DNA of 44,728 bases from Klebsiella pneumoniae. Its GTDB lineage: Bacteria; Myxococcota_A; UBA796; SXON01. The stretch is from positions 64,001 through 108,728 of the forward strand of contig CAMAXZ010000012.1 in the NCBI GenBank assembly GCA_945862325.1, read 5' to 3'. Positions 1 through 8,571 of this stretch are shown in pieces. The notes below the pieces were generated by a model, which did not search any database, was not told the origin of the DNA, and worked only from the letters and a program-made list of their open reading frames with translations. The translations under genes were made by a program, and so were the position numbers. How positions within the stretch are numbered: the first letter of the stretch is position 1; every line of letters starts with the position of its first letter.

Positions 1-530
1 AACACGTCGTACGCGCCGTTGCGACTGTCGAACCACGACACGTACACATCGCCGTCGGCGGCGGCGACCCGAGGGCCGAGGCTCATCGCGTCGCCCTCGG
101 GGTCGCCGTCGAGCGCCACGTCTTCCTCCAGCCACGAGCGCCCGCCGTCGGTGCTGCGGTTCAGGCGGATGTTGCGGTTCGCGAGGGCGCCGTCGCGCTC
201 GTCCTCCCACACGACCCACACGTCGTCGCCGGCGCAGGCGATCGCCGGCGCGCGCGCGGGCGCGGTGCCCGCGTTGAGGCGCACGTCGCCGGCCATCCAC
301 GAAGCGCCGCCGTCGACCGTGGCGTTGACGTAGACCGCCGTGACCCCGTCGCGCGCGTCCTGCCACGTGACGTAAGTCCTTCCGGACGACACGCACGCGC
401 GAGGAAATTCGGATTCGACCGCCTGCTCCGGGTCGACGCGGTCGACCTTGACGTCCCGCGTCGCCTCCGGCTCCTCGTCTTGCGCCGAGCACCCTGTCAA
501 CGCGCCGAGCGCCAGCATCAACGTCATCAT
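1..530 (-). CDS. Lipoprotein with BNR/Asp-box repeats, partial (runs off left edge)
   Basis: The minus-strand frame starts at ATG 530 (MMTLMLALGALTGC) and is still open at base 1, so only about 176 N-terminal residues are present. A lipobox (LTGC, Cys14) follows a very short hydrophobic leader without basic residues, so the protein should be lipid-anchored. Two Asp-box motifs of the sialidase/BNR type are visible (TVDGGASW and STDGGRSW), with YVTWQD and VWVVWED strands between them. This suggests a six-bladed beta-propeller of the exo-alpha-sialidase/photosystem-stability fold class. Substrate cannot be told, and many such myxobacterial proteins are non-enzymatic surface proteins. GGTGGAG lies about 8 bases before the ATG. 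A second Met at 518 is an alternative start. It is divergent from the FYDLN gene. Confidence 0.75.
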   Translation of the reverse strand, partial: MMTLMLALGALTGCSAQDEEPEATRDVKVDRVDPEQAVESEFPRACVSSGRTYVTWQDARDGVTAVYVNATVDGGASWMAGDVRLNAGTAPARAPAIACAGDDVWVVWEDERDGALANRNIRLNRSTDGGRSWLEEDVALDGDPEGDAMSLGPRVAAADGDVYVSWFDSRNGAYDV

Positions 531-614
531 CTGCTCACTCCACCAACCGTTACGCGGCCGCGACCATCCGGGTGGATAGCCGGCCCGCGTTGGTGCAGCC
601 ACCCGCGCGGACCA

Positions 615-643
615 TTGACGGCAGGGCAAACGCTCGGTAATGA
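615..643 (+). promoter_or_regulatory. Candidate sigma70-type promoter for the FYDLN gene
   Basis: TTGACG (615-620) is followed after 17 bases by TAATGA (638-643), 25 bases before ATG 669. The -35 box matches 5 of 6 consensus bases but the -10 is weak. The position, in the 138-bp gap between divergent genes, is the main support. Confidence 0.35.
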
Positions 644-668
644 AGCCGGCCGCCCGGAGAGGCACGAG

Positions 669-980
669 ATGCAGGACAAGAGCAAGCTCGGCAAGCGCTA
701 CCAGTGCTTCCAGTGCAACCAGAAGTTCTACGACCTGAACCGGCCGATCCCGGCATGTCCGAAGTGTGGCGCCGACCAGCGCGAGAACCCGAACCCCGAC
801 CCGCGCGAGGCGATCCTCGCGCGCTTCAAGGGCAAGGGCGCCGCCGGTAAGCTCCGCCTCGACGAGACCTTCGAAGAAGAAGAAGGCGAGGAAGAGGACG
901 TCGAGATCGACGAGGACGACATCGACGACGACGACGAGGAAGCCGAGGGCGGCCCCGAAGGCGGCGACGAAGAGGACTAG
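669..980 (+). CDS. TIGR02300/FYDLN-family zinc-ribbon protein with acidic tail
   Basis: 103 residues. The N-terminal half holds a zinc ribbon with two CxxC pairs (YQCFQC at about 12-17, CPKCG near 31) flanking the FYDLNRP signature that names the family. The C-terminal 40 residues are almost entirely Asp and Glu. Start ATG 669 was chosen because GGAGAGG lies just upstream and the family begins a few residues before the KRxQCxxC stretch; the frame is open further upstream but without family similarity. Function is unknown. The small size, zinc ribbon and polyacidic tail suggest a nucleic-acid- or protein-binding accessory role, which is inference. It is monocistronic and convergent with truA. 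Confidence 0.85.
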   Translation: MQDKSKLGKRYQCFQCNQKFYDLNRPIPACPKCGADQRENPNPDPREAILARFKGKGAAGKLRLDETFEEEEGEEEDVEIDEDDIDDDDEEAEGGPEGGDEED

Positions 981-1039
981 CGGGCCGTCGAACGCCCCCG
1001 ACCGAGGCCGTGGAGGCGCCGGCGCGGCGCAGCGGCCCG

Positions 1040-1777
1040 TCAGTAGTCCACGCGCACGAGCCACAAGCCGTGCGCCGGCGCCGTCAATCCCGCGCGCGTG
1101 CGATCGCCCGTGTCGAGCGCCACGCGCACGTCCTCCAGGGTGCGACGCCCGCGCCCGACGTCGAGCGCCGTCCCCACGAGGATGCGCACCATGTAGCGCA
1201 GGAACCCGGGGCCTTCGAACTCGAGGTGCTGCACCGCGCCGAGGTCGATCCGCTCCGCCCGCGTGATGGTTCGCACGGTGCGCTTCATCGCGCACGCGGC
1301 GGACCGAAACCCGCGGAAGTCGTGCGTCCCTCGCACCAGGGCGAGCGCGTCGTCCACCCCGGCCCAGTCGATCGCCCAGCGGATCTGCCACGCCCGCTCC
1401 GCGTGGAACGGCGAGCGCTCCGGGCGAGCGTGAAGGATGTACCGGTAGAGCTTGTTCCTGGCCGAGGCGCGCGCGTGGAACGCGTCCTCGACGATCTCCG
1501 CGTGGACGACGGCGAGATCGTCCGGCAACAGGGTGTTCAACCCCAGGCGCACTCGCTCGGGGTCGCGCACGTTCGTCGCGCGGAAGCTGACGACCTGGCC
1601 GAGCGCGTGCACGCCGGAGTCCGTTCGGCCGGCGGCGTGCGTGACGATCGGCTCGCCGCCGAACAGGCGCGCGAGCCCCTCCTCCAGGGTCTGTTGAACG
1701 GTGCGATCTCCGGCCTGGCGTTGCCAGCCGCAGAACCGCTGCCCGTCATACTCGAGGACGAGCTTCCACGTACGCAT
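1040..1777 (-). CDS. truA: tRNA pseudouridine(38-40) synthase TruA
   Basis: 245 residues, normal for the family. It isomerises uridines 38-40 of the tRNA anticodon arm to pseudouridine. The catalytic Asp is visible in GRTDSGVHA (Asp53), preceded by the N-terminal YDG-x-x-F-x-GWQ motif at about 10-19. The C-terminal half carries FLRYMVR and GLxLVRVDY-type motifs. ATG 1777 overlaps the stop of the preceding gene as TGATG, so translation is probably coupled. It is the last gene of the long rpsB-truA run and ends convergently with the FYDLN gene. Confidence 0.97.
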   Translation of the reverse strand: MRTWKLVLEYDGQRFCGWQRQAGDRTVQQTLEEGLARLFGGEPIVTHAAGRTDSGVHALGQVVSFRATNVRDPERVRLGLNTLLPDDLAVVHAEIVEDAFHARASARNKLYRYILHARPERSPFHAERAWQIRWAIDWAGVDDALALVRGTHDFRGFRSAACAMKRTVRTITRAERIDLGAVQHLEFEGPGFLRYMVRILVGTALDVGRGRRTLEDVRVALDTGDRTRAGLTAPAHGLWLVRVDY

Positions 1778-4095
1778 CAGAAATCGAGCTTCAACCCCAA
1801 GGTCCACCCAGCGGTGCTGAGGTCGAAGCCGGGGCTGCCCGTCGCGGTCATGGTGGTGTCGCGCCACTCCCAAACGAGCCAGGTGTCGACGATGCCGGTG
1901 CGCGCTTCGAGCTCGCTCGCGGCGGTGGGGTCGAGCGCGTCCAAGCGGAGCGCGGCGCCCGCAGCCCAGTGCCACCCGAAGTCGCCGCCGCTGATCGCCG
2001 CGCGCTCGTCGGAGGCGTCGACGTACCAGTTGGAACGCCAGGGCGTCATGTCGACGCCGATGCGGCCGAACGGGACGATCGGCTGGACGTCGCCCTTCAT
2101 GAGCTCGAGCCGACCCGTCACGTTGACGTTGATCGGGTACATCGTGAACATCTCGTGCTCGCCGCTCGCGGCGCCGTCGAGCACCCCGCGTCGGAACCCG
2201 AGCTCCTGGAACAGCCCGACGCCGAGGGTCACGTCGAAGAACTTCGACGTGATCCCGTACTCGAACTCGAGCATCTCGGTCGCTTCGTCGCCGTAGAAGG
2301 CGCCGAGCACCGGGTCGGCCAGGGTGACCGGCCCGTAGCGGAGCCCGACGGTCTGAGACACGACGTAGGGCGCGGCCTCCGCGCGCGCGGGCGCGAGCAG
2401 CGCCACGAGCGCGAGCGCGCCGCCCACGGAGATCGCCGCGCGACGCCGGCGCGCCGCGGCGAACGCCGCCGCGAGCATCACGCCCCCGACGGACGCCGGC
2501 AACGAGGCCCCGCACCAACCGCCCGGCTCGTTCGCCAGCTCCGCCGCGCCGACCGTCGTCTGCGGCGCCCCCGAGATCACCTCTGACATCGGCCCCTCCT
2601 GTCCGCCGGTGTCCACCGCGCGCACCGCCACGTAATAGGTTGTTCCGTTCGTGAGCGGGCTCAACGTCTGCGAGATGCCCGCCGAAGGCTCCGCCGGAAC
2701 GTCGAACGGGGCCGCGAAGGTGTCCGTGCCGTCGAACACCGGCCCGCCCGTGGGGTAGTCGGCGCCGGCGAACTGCGTCGTCGTGACGTAGACGACGTAG
2801 CGGTCGAGATCCGCGTCGGCGACGCCGTCGAAGCGCAGGGTGAGCTGGCCGTCGCCGAAGTCGAGGTCGCCCGCGCTCAAGGCCACGGTCGAAGGGGGCC
2901 CGTCCACGGTGATGTCGACCGCGTCGTGGCCGACGACCCCGCCCGCGGTGACGCCGACCCACACCCGGTTCGCCCCCTCGGCGAAGGTGCTCGTGTCGAG
3001 CGCGACGGTCGCCTCGTCCCCCGCGCCGATCGAGCCGTCGTCGAGGAGGTCGCCCGACGGGCCGTCGAGCCGTACCTCCCAGGTCCCCTCGGTGTCCGAG
3101 GTGAACGTCAGGCTCGCCGCTTCACCGGGCACGACGTCGCCGCTCGGCGACGAAGCGATCTCGACCCACGGGGCGTCCGTCGCGACGACGAGCTCGCCGC
3201 CCGCGGTCGTCACGTACGCGTACGCCCCCGCGCCGATGATCTCGACCGGATCGGCGACGCCGTCGATGGTCGACAACGCCTCCGCAGGCCCATCCGCGTA
3301 GGCGTAGACCTCGAGGGACGTGCTGGTGCCGACCACACACCACGCCTCGGTGACCTCGCCCCCGAAGGCGCCGAGGGTGGCGTCCAGGTCGAGATCGATG
3401 TCGAAGTCGTTCGACCCGATGTTGTACTCGACGATGCCACCGCCGCTGTCCGCGACGAAGACCGCCGTCGAGCTGGCGGCCCAGAGATCGACGTACGAGC
3501 GGCCGAGTGACTCGACCGGGAGGGTGGCCGTGGCCGAGGACACGAGCACCTTGCTCACGTCGTCGTTCCCGTGGGCGACGAGCAGATAGCCGTCGACGAA
3601 CGCCGTGTCGCGCACGACGGCGGAGCCCAGGACGACCGGCCAGCCCGAGATCGCGGCGCCGTCCGCCGCGAGATAGGCATACACCTCGGGGTTTCCCTCT
3701 TCGCGCGTGACCACGGCGTACACGTTGGTACCGTCCGTCTCCACGCCGAGCACCTCCCCCGTCCCGACCGTCACTGCGTCGGCCTCGAGCGCCCACACGC
3801 CGTCGGCGTAGGTGAGGGTCGCGACGGTGCCGTCGGCGCAGCCAACGTGCACGGCGACGCCCGACGACGTGGTGCGCGTCGCGAGCCCGCGGGCGTTGGC
3901 GCCCGCGCACGCCGCGAAGGTGCTCAGGGTCCAGGTCTGGAGGTCGAGCAGCTGGACCGCGTCCGCCCCGGCCGTCGCGGCCAGCCACGCGCCGTCCGGC
4001 GTGATCGCGAGATCGCGCCCCTCCGACCCGATCGTGTACCGCGCGGGCGCGCGATCCGGCGCGGCGAGCGCCGTGGCGAGGAGAAGCAGGATCAC
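1777..4095 (-). CDS. Fusion of MXAN_2561-like MYXO-CTERM protein and MXAN_2562-like outer-membrane beta-barrel
   Basis: 772 residues from GTG 4095, which has GGAGG six bases upstream and overlaps the preceding stop as GTGA. Residues 1-15 are a hydrophobic leader without basic residues. Residues about 20-390 look like a beta-propeller/repeat region, and about 400-505 a fibronectin type III domain. A MYXO-CTERM-like tail follows: GGWC with Cys528, a hydrophobic helix, then RRRR. Instead of a stop the frame continues into a second signal peptide (about 557-577, ending ARAEA) and a barrel of about 195 residues rich in alternating strands, ending KLDF with a terminal Phe as in many outer-membrane barrels. 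As I recall, these two parts are separate neighbours in Myxococcus. Internal starts GTG 2427 or ATG 2478 could still give a separate barrel protein. It may be processed into two proteins. Confidence 0.8.
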   Translation of the reverse strand: MILLLLATALAAPDRAPARYTIGSEGRDLAITPDGAWLAATAGADAVQLLDLQTWTLSTFAACAGANARGLATRTTSSGVAVHVGCADGTVATLTYADGVWALEADAVTVGTGEVLGVETDGTNVYAVVTREEGNPEVYAYLAADGAAISGWPVVLGSAVVRDTAFVDGYLLVAHGNDDVSKVLVSSATATLPVESLGRSYVDLWAASSTAVFVADSGGGIVEYNIGSNDFDIDLDLDATLGAFGGEVTEAWCVVGTSTSLEVYAYADGPAEALSTIDGVADPVEIIGAGAYAYVTTAGGELVVATDAPWVEIASSPSGDVVPGEAASLTFTSDTEGTWEVRLDGPSGDLLDDGSIGAGDEATVALDTSTFAEGANRVWVGVTAGGVVGHDAVDITVDGPPSTVALSAGDLDFGDGQLTLRFDGVADADLDRYVVYVTTTQFAGADYPTGGPVFDGTDTFAAPFDVPAEPSAGISQTLSPLTNGTTYYVAVRAVDTGGQEGPMSEVISGAPQTTVGAAELANEPGGWCGASLPASVGGVMLAAAFAAARRRRAAISVGGALALVALLAPARAEAAPYVVSQTVGLRYGPVTLADPVLGAFYGDEATEMLEFEYGITSKFFDVTLGVGLFQELGFRRGVLDGAASGEHEMFTMYPINVNVTGRLELMKGDVQPIVPFGRIGVDMTPWRSNWYVDASDERAAISGGDFGWHWAAGAALRLDALDPTAASELEARTGIVDTWLVWEWRDTTMTATGSPGFDLSTAGWTLGLKLDF

Positions 4096-5114
4096 GTGGA
4101 GCCTCCGACGGCGCGCGCCTCGACGAGGCGTTGCAACAGGGTGACGGCGCCCGACGCCACGAGCGCGAGCGGGTCGGCGACGACCCACACGTGCGCGCCG
4201 TCTCCCGCGGGGTCCGGGCGCAGGCGCCCCCAGGCGACCGCCGACTTCCCGACGCGAGCGCGCGGTCGGAGGCGCTCGAGGCGCGTGATCTCCGAAAGCC
4301 CGTCGGCCCCGCGCCAGGCGGCGGCGAGGCCCTCGACGTCGCTGCCGCCGAACGTCAGCGCGAGCGTCATACCGGAGAACAATGGCACAGTGCCGACGGA
4401 TACGGCCACATGTGCGGCGTCCAACCTTGCGATCGCCGCGACTTCATCGGCCGCGAGCCGCTCGGCGAGCGACCACTCTTCTTCGGGAGTGTCCTCTGGC
4501 AGCAGATCGAACGCGAGGCCTTCCGGCCAGTGCAAGCGCTGAGGATCCGTCTGGGTGAAGCTGGCGATCGCCTGTTGACCGAGCTCGTCGCACGCCGCCC
4601 GGCCCGCGCGCGTGGCGGGCAACATCGCGGCGCCCACGATGCGCGAGGGGCGCGCGGAGCTCGGCACCGGCGCGAGCAGGCTCGCGAGCGCGGCGCCGAT
4701 CGGCGACGGGATTCGGGCCGCGCCGGCGGTGAGCGCCGCGTCGGGCAGGCCGTCCAGCGCGATCGGCCAGACGAGCGGCGCGTCGAGGGCGCCCGCCGCC
4801 GCGTTGCCGACGTCGACGACGAAGCACCCTCGCCGCGCGAGCCCCGGGAGCAGCGCGTTTGCGGCCTTGGACGGCAGGCACGACACGACCACCGCGGGGC
4901 GCGCGTCGACGAGCCGCGCGGCGGACTCCACCGGGTACGAGGCGCCGCGGAAGGTCACGGCGTCGACGCGGGGCGAGCGCGCGGCGCCGCCGAACGCCTG
5001 GAGGTTCGCGATCTCCAGCGGGCTGTCGCCGAGCGCGGCGAGGAACGCCTCGCCTGCGAGTCCGGTGGCGCCGAGTACGGCGACGTCGAGAGGGGTCGTC
5101 ATCGGGAGGGACAT
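4092..5114 (-). CDS. Aspartate-semialdehyde dehydrogenase paralog, Usg-like, active-site residues missing
   Basis: 340 residues. The N-terminal Rossmann motif VLGATGLAGEAFLAAL (about 13-28), the VVVSCLPS strand and the DVGNAA region are typical of the ASADH family. The catalytic Cys region, usually NPNC(S/T), reads IPSPIGAA (135-142), so Cys is replaced, most likely by Pro138. The usual active-site GHS motif appears as VPLFSGM, with Met at the His position. It resembles the non-catalytic Usg-type paralogs more than true Asd, so it should not be counted as the lysine/threonine pathway enzyme. Start ATG 5114 lacks a clear Shine-Dalgarno sequence; ATG 5102 is possible. The stop overlaps the next start (GTGA). 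Confidence 0.8.
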   Translation of the reverse strand: MSLPMTTPLDVAVLGATGLAGEAFLAALGDSPLEIANLQAFGGAARSPRVDAVTFRGASYPVESAARLVDARPAVVVSCLPSKAANALLPGLARRGCFVVDVGNAAAGALDAPLVWPIALDGLPDAALTAGAARIPSPIGAALASLLAPVPSSARPSRIVGAAMLPATRAGRAACDELGQQAIASFTQTDPQRLHWPEGLAFDLLPEDTPEEEWSLAERLAADEVAAIARLDAAHVAVSVGTVPLFSGMTLALTFGGSDVEGLAAAWRGADGLSEITRLERLRPRARVGKSAVAWGRLRPDPAGDGAHVWVVADPLALVASGAVTLLQRLVEARAVGGST

Positions 5115-5155
5115 TCGGCGTCGACTATCCCGCGGCGTTCGGGCGTCGGGCGCGA

Positions 5156-5377
5156 CTACCCGCCGTTGTTGCGCAAGATGACGGCCATCCGGTCCTTTCC
5201 GCGCAGCTTGAGCAGCTTCAGGCGCGCGAGCTCCCGCCGCTCGAGCTCGGAAGGGAACCGAACGGACGCGAGCCGATCGATCTCGCGCTCGAGCCCTCGA
5301 TGGCGCGTGAGCAGATGCCGAATCTCGGCGTTGTCGGTGGCGAGTTGCTCGATGTCGGTCCGATCCGTCTGCTCCAC
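5156..5377 (-). CDS. DUF465 (YdcH-like) small coiled-coil protein
   Basis: 73 residues starting at GTG 5377, chosen because a strong AAGGAGG lies five bases upstream. The charged helical sequence with LxxRHRxLEREIDRL in the middle and the terminal LKLLKLRGKDRMAVILR block is typical of DUF465/YdcH. These proteins are short helical hairpins of unknown function. It lies between tsaB and the ASADH paralog in the same operon, with 50- and 41-base gaps. Confidence 0.85.
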   Translation of the reverse strand: MEQTDRTDIEQLATDNAEIRHLLTRHRGLEREIDRLASVRFPSELERRELARLKLLKLRGKDRMAVILRNNGG

Positions 5378-5427
5378 GCGAGCCTCCTTGGGGGGTGGTC
5401 GAGTGTATGGCCGGCGCTCGCTCCGTG

Positions 5428-6066
5428 TCAAACGCGCGACGGTTTTGCGTCGGGTTCGCGCAGATACCGCAACGACACCTGTCCGGCGTCCAACAGCGGC
5501 GCGGCGCGGAGCATAGGGGCGAGATCCGGCGCGAGCGGCATCTCGACGTCGCCGACGACCGGGATGCCCCGCGCCTCGAGCAGCGCGCGGTACACGGCGG
5601 CGCCCTCCCCGACCGCCGCCTCGACGGAGACGGACTCGAGCAGGGCCTCGAGCGGGAGGTCGCGCTCGACCCCATCGAGGGCGGGCACCGCGTGCGTCGT
5701 GTCGTAGACACCTCCGTACACCTTGCCTTTTCGTGCATCGAGCAACGACAGGACCCGCCGGTGGCCCCGCGCGCACGCGGCGCGCACCTGGAGTGACGAC
5801 AGCGCCGCGACCGGCACGCCACGGGCCAACGCGAGCCCCAGGGCGACCGCGACACCCACGCGGATGCCCGTGAACGCGCCCGGCCCGACCGCCACGGCGA
5901 CGCGGTCGAGCGCCCCGAGCCGCTCGCAGAGCGCGGCGACCTGGGGAAGCAGCCACGCGTCCGCGCCGCTTCCGACGCGGGCCGCCAGGCGTCCGACGCA
6001 GCCGTCGTCGTCCCAACCTCCGACGGCCACGACGGGGCCGGCGGTGTCGATGACCAGCGCGCGCAT
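5428..6066 (-). CDS. tsaB: tRNA threonylcarbamoyladenosine biosynthesis protein TsaB
   Basis: 212 residues, a usual length. TsaB is the non-catalytic ASKHA-fold partner of TsaD in making t6A37 of ANN-decoding tRNAs. Visible are the N-terminal LVIDTAG strand and the family hallmark VGPGAFTGIRVG at 60-71, then a DARKGKVYGGVY segment. ATG 6066 overlaps the rseP stop as TGATG. Its partner tsaD lies in the other operon of this window at 17720-18700. Confidence 0.95.
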   Translation of the reverse strand: MRALVIDTAGPVVAVGGWDDDGCVGRLAARVGSGADAWLLPQVAALCERLGALDRVAVAVGPGAFTGIRVGVAVALGLALARGVPVAALSSLQVRAACARGHRRVLSLLDARKGKVYGGVYDTTHAVPALDGVERDLPLEALLESVSVEAAVGEGAAVYRALLEARGIPVVGDVEMPLAPDLAPMLRAAPLLDAGQVSLRYLREPDAKPSRV

Positions 6067-7751
6067 CAGGAGCCGATCGCGCGCTTGATGTCGTTGAAGA
6101 ACACGAAGAGCATGAGGAGCACGAGGAAGATCACCCCGGCCTGCTGCGCGCGCTCCCGGAAGATCAGCGGCAGCGGCCGCCCGCGGATCCACTCGGCGCC
6201 GTACATGAGGAGCTGACCGCCGTCGAGCACCGGCACCGGGACGAGGTTGATGATCCCCAGGCTGATCGAGAGGAGCCCGAGCGTCTGTGCCCACGAGAAC
6301 ACGCCGCCCTCGGCCGCTTTCTGCGTCTGACGGAACATCTCCACCGGCCCACCGAGGTTGTCCTCGATCGACGCGCGGAGGGTGATCAGCATCCCGAGCT
6401 GCTCGACCATGAAGCTGCCGACGAGCAGCGTACGGTCGCTGGCGCGCAAAAACGCCTCGATCGGCGGGTAGGGCCTCGGGATCTCCGGCGCGGACACGTA
6501 GTCGCCGATCGGGCCGACGCCGATCAGGGCGCGCCAGCGCGAGCGCCCGAGCTCGTCGGAGTCGTTGACGACCTTCGGCGTGAACCGGAGCCGGACGACC
6601 TCGCCGTTGCGGCGAAGATCGAGCCGGATCTCACGGACCTTCATGTCCCGGCCCTCGCCGCCCGTGACCGTCGCGGAGACGCCCCGGACGATGTCCTCCC
6701 ACGACCGCACCGGCGTGTCGTCGATCGCGAGCACGCGGTCGCCGACGGTCACACCGGCCAAGGCCGCGGCGGACTCCTTCTCGAGCCGCCCCACCGCCGT
6801 GACGGCCGTCGCGAGCCCCCACCGCTGCCACAGGTCGTCGTCGGCGGCCTCGGGGCGCCCGCTGTGCTCCGCGTCGGCGACCACCCGCGCCTCGCGCTCC
6901 GGCAGCGCCGCGTCCGGGTTCGCAGGATCGAACGGGACCCAGCGCAACGTCGCCGTGGCGACGTCGCTCAACGCGGCGCGCACGTCCGTCCAGTCCCGGA
7001 TGGCGGCCCCGTTTACCGCCACGACCCGGTCGCCGGTGCGCATGCCCGCGCGCGCCACGGCGGACCGCGGGTCGTCCACCACCACGGTCGCGTCGGGCGC
7101 CTGGTTGCGGAGACCGAGCTCGACGGGCCCGCGGACCTCCCCGAAGTCGATCCCGGCGGTGGCCAGGGCCGCGGAGATCCGCGCGTCGGCGCGCACGACC
7201 TCGACCGCGATGTCGTCGCCCGACGACGCGGCGATGGCGTCCGCCACGTCGACCCAGGTGGACACCGGCGTGCCGTCGACCGTGATCAACCGGTCGCCGG
7301 GGAGCAGGCCCGCCTCGGCGGCGGCGCTCGCCGGCGCGACGCCGCGGATGTCGGCGCGCGGCTGAGGCTCACCGGCGATCATCAACACCGTGAACACGAC
7401 GAACGGCAAGACGAGGTTCATCGCCGGCCCGGCCGCGATGATCACGAGCCGCTGCCACGCCGGGCGCGCCATGAAGGAGCCCGGTGCGCGCAGATCGTCA
7501 CCCTCGTCACCGCCCCCGTCCATGAACGGGTCCGCGCCGGCCATCCGTACGTACCCGCCGAACGGGAACCACGACACGCGGTAGTCGGTGTCGCCCCATT
7601 GCACGCCGAACGCGCGCCCGCCGATTCCGACGGAGAAGACGTGGACGCGCACACCCAGGGCCTTTGCCGCGATGAAGTGCCCGAACTCGTGGATCGTGAT
7701 CAGGATGGCGATGAGGAGGACCGCCGAGAGGGACGTACCGACCACGAACAT
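6066..7751 (-). CDS. rseP: RseP/site-2 protease family zinc metalloprotease with three PDZ domains
   Basis: 561 residues, about 110 longer than E. coli RseP. The zinc motif HEFGH is at 21-25 in the first membrane helix and the second active-site motif LDGG at 509-512. Between them I count three PDZ-like units (about 130-195, 217-275, 315-395), each with a GDR(L/V) and VDG/VNG/IDD loop, where E. coli has two. The family cleaves anti-sigma factors and leftover signal peptides within the inner membrane. AGGA precedes the ATG. The stop overlaps tsaB. The gene sits in the classical rpsB-frr-uppS-cdsA-rseP order, but dxr is absent. Confidence 0.95.
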   Translation of the reverse strand: MFVVGTSLSAVLLIAILITIHEFGHFIAAKALGVRVHVFSVGIGGRAFGVQWGDTDYRVSWFPFGGYVRMAGADPFMDGGGDEGDDLRAPGSFMARPAWQRLVIIAAGPAMNLVLPFVVFTVLMIAGEPQPRADIRGVAPASAAAEAGLLPGDRLITVDGTPVSTWVDVADAIAASSGDDIAVEVVRADARISAALATAGIDFGEVRGPVELGLRNQAPDATVVVDDPRSAVARAGMRTGDRVVAVNGAAIRDWTDVRAALSDVATATLRWVPFDPANPDAALPEREARVVADAEHSGRPEAADDDLWQRWGLATAVTAVGRLEKESAAALAGVTVGDRVLAIDDTPVRSWEDIVRGVSATVTGGEGRDMKVREIRLDLRRNGEVVRLRFTPKVVNDSDELGRSRWRALIGVGPIGDYVSAPEIPRPYPPIEAFLRASDRTLLVGSFMVEQLGMLITLRASIEDNLGGPVEMFRQTQKAAEGGVFSWAQTLGLLSISLGIINLVPVPVLDGGQLLMYGAEWIRGRPLPLIFRERAQQAGVIFLVLLMLFVFFNDIKRAIGS

Positions 7752-7764
7752 CCGTCCTTCCTAT

Positions 7765-8571
7765 TCACCCCATGAACAGGGAGCGAAGCTCGACGACCGC
7801 CCACAGCACGGGCGCGGTGAACAACAACGAATCGATACGGTCCAGGATGCCACCGTGGCCGGGCATGATCCACCCGCTGTCCTTCACGCCGAATGCCCGC
7901 TTGAGCATGCTCTCCGCGAGGTCGCCCGCGACGCCTGCCAGATCAAGGATAAAAGCCAGGAATAGCGTTGCGAAGATCGGGAGGTCCGGGCGCCCGACGA
8001 CGTGGACCACCGCGCCTCCGACCACCGCGAGCGCCACGCCGCCGAGGAAGCCCTCCACCGTCTTGCTCGGGCTGATCCTCGGGAAGAACGGCGTGCGACC
8101 GAAGCTTCGGCCCACGAAGTACGCGCCGGTGTCGCCGAGCCAGGTCGATGCGAACAGCAGGAACATCAGCGCGAGGCCGTCCTCCTCGGCGCGGATGCGT
8201 CCGAGCGGCGCCATCGCGACCGGGACGTACACGAGCCCGAATCCGTAGCGCGTCGCGAGCTCCGCCCCGCGTCCGGCGTCGTCCTGCCCGAACATCGGCA
8301 GCAGCAGCACCACCACGAACGCCACGGGCAGGGCGACCGGCAACGCGCTCGGCCAGCGGCCCGCGACCGCATACAACACGAACCCGACCAACAGCAGAAG
8401 CAGCCACTCCGGAGTGCGCACGCTCGGGTTCACCATGCGGACGTACTCGTCCAACCCGAGCACCACGAACGGCACCGCGATCCAGAACACCTCCCAACCG
8501 CCGCCGAACAGGACGGCGGGCAGGATGATGGCCAGCCCCACCGCCGCCGCGAGCAGCCGTGTCCCGAGCAT
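7765..8571 (-). CDS. cdsA: Phosphatidate cytidylyltransferase CdsA
   Basis: 268 residues with about seven to eight hydrophobic segments. The CDP-diacylglycerol synthase signature is complete at about 221-247: SMLKR, then KDSG, then PGHGGILDRID. The enzyme makes CDP-diacylglycerol from phosphatidic acid and CTP in the inner membrane, the branch point to all phospholipids. ATG 8571 overlaps the uppS stop as TGATG. It is followed by rseP after 13 bases. Confidence 0.96.
   Translation of the reverse strand: MLGTRLLAAAVGLAIILPAVLFGGGWEVFWIAVPFVVLGLDEYVRMVNPSVRTPEWLLLLLVGFVLYAVAGRWPSALPVALPVAFVVVLLLPMFGQDDAGRGAELATRYGFGLVYVPVAMAPLGRIRAEEDGLALMFLLFASTWLGDTGAYFVGRSFGRTPFFPRISPSKTVEGFLGGVALAVVGGAVVHVVGRPDLPIFATLFLAFILDLAGVAGDLAESMLKRAFGVKDSGWIMPGHGGILDRIDSLLFTAPVLWAVVELRSLFMG

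Noticed and set aside
981..1039. CGGGCCG (981-987) and CGGCCCG (1033-1039) as a bidirectional terminator
   Set aside because: The arms are 7 bp with a 45-base loop and no T-run, so formation is doubtful.
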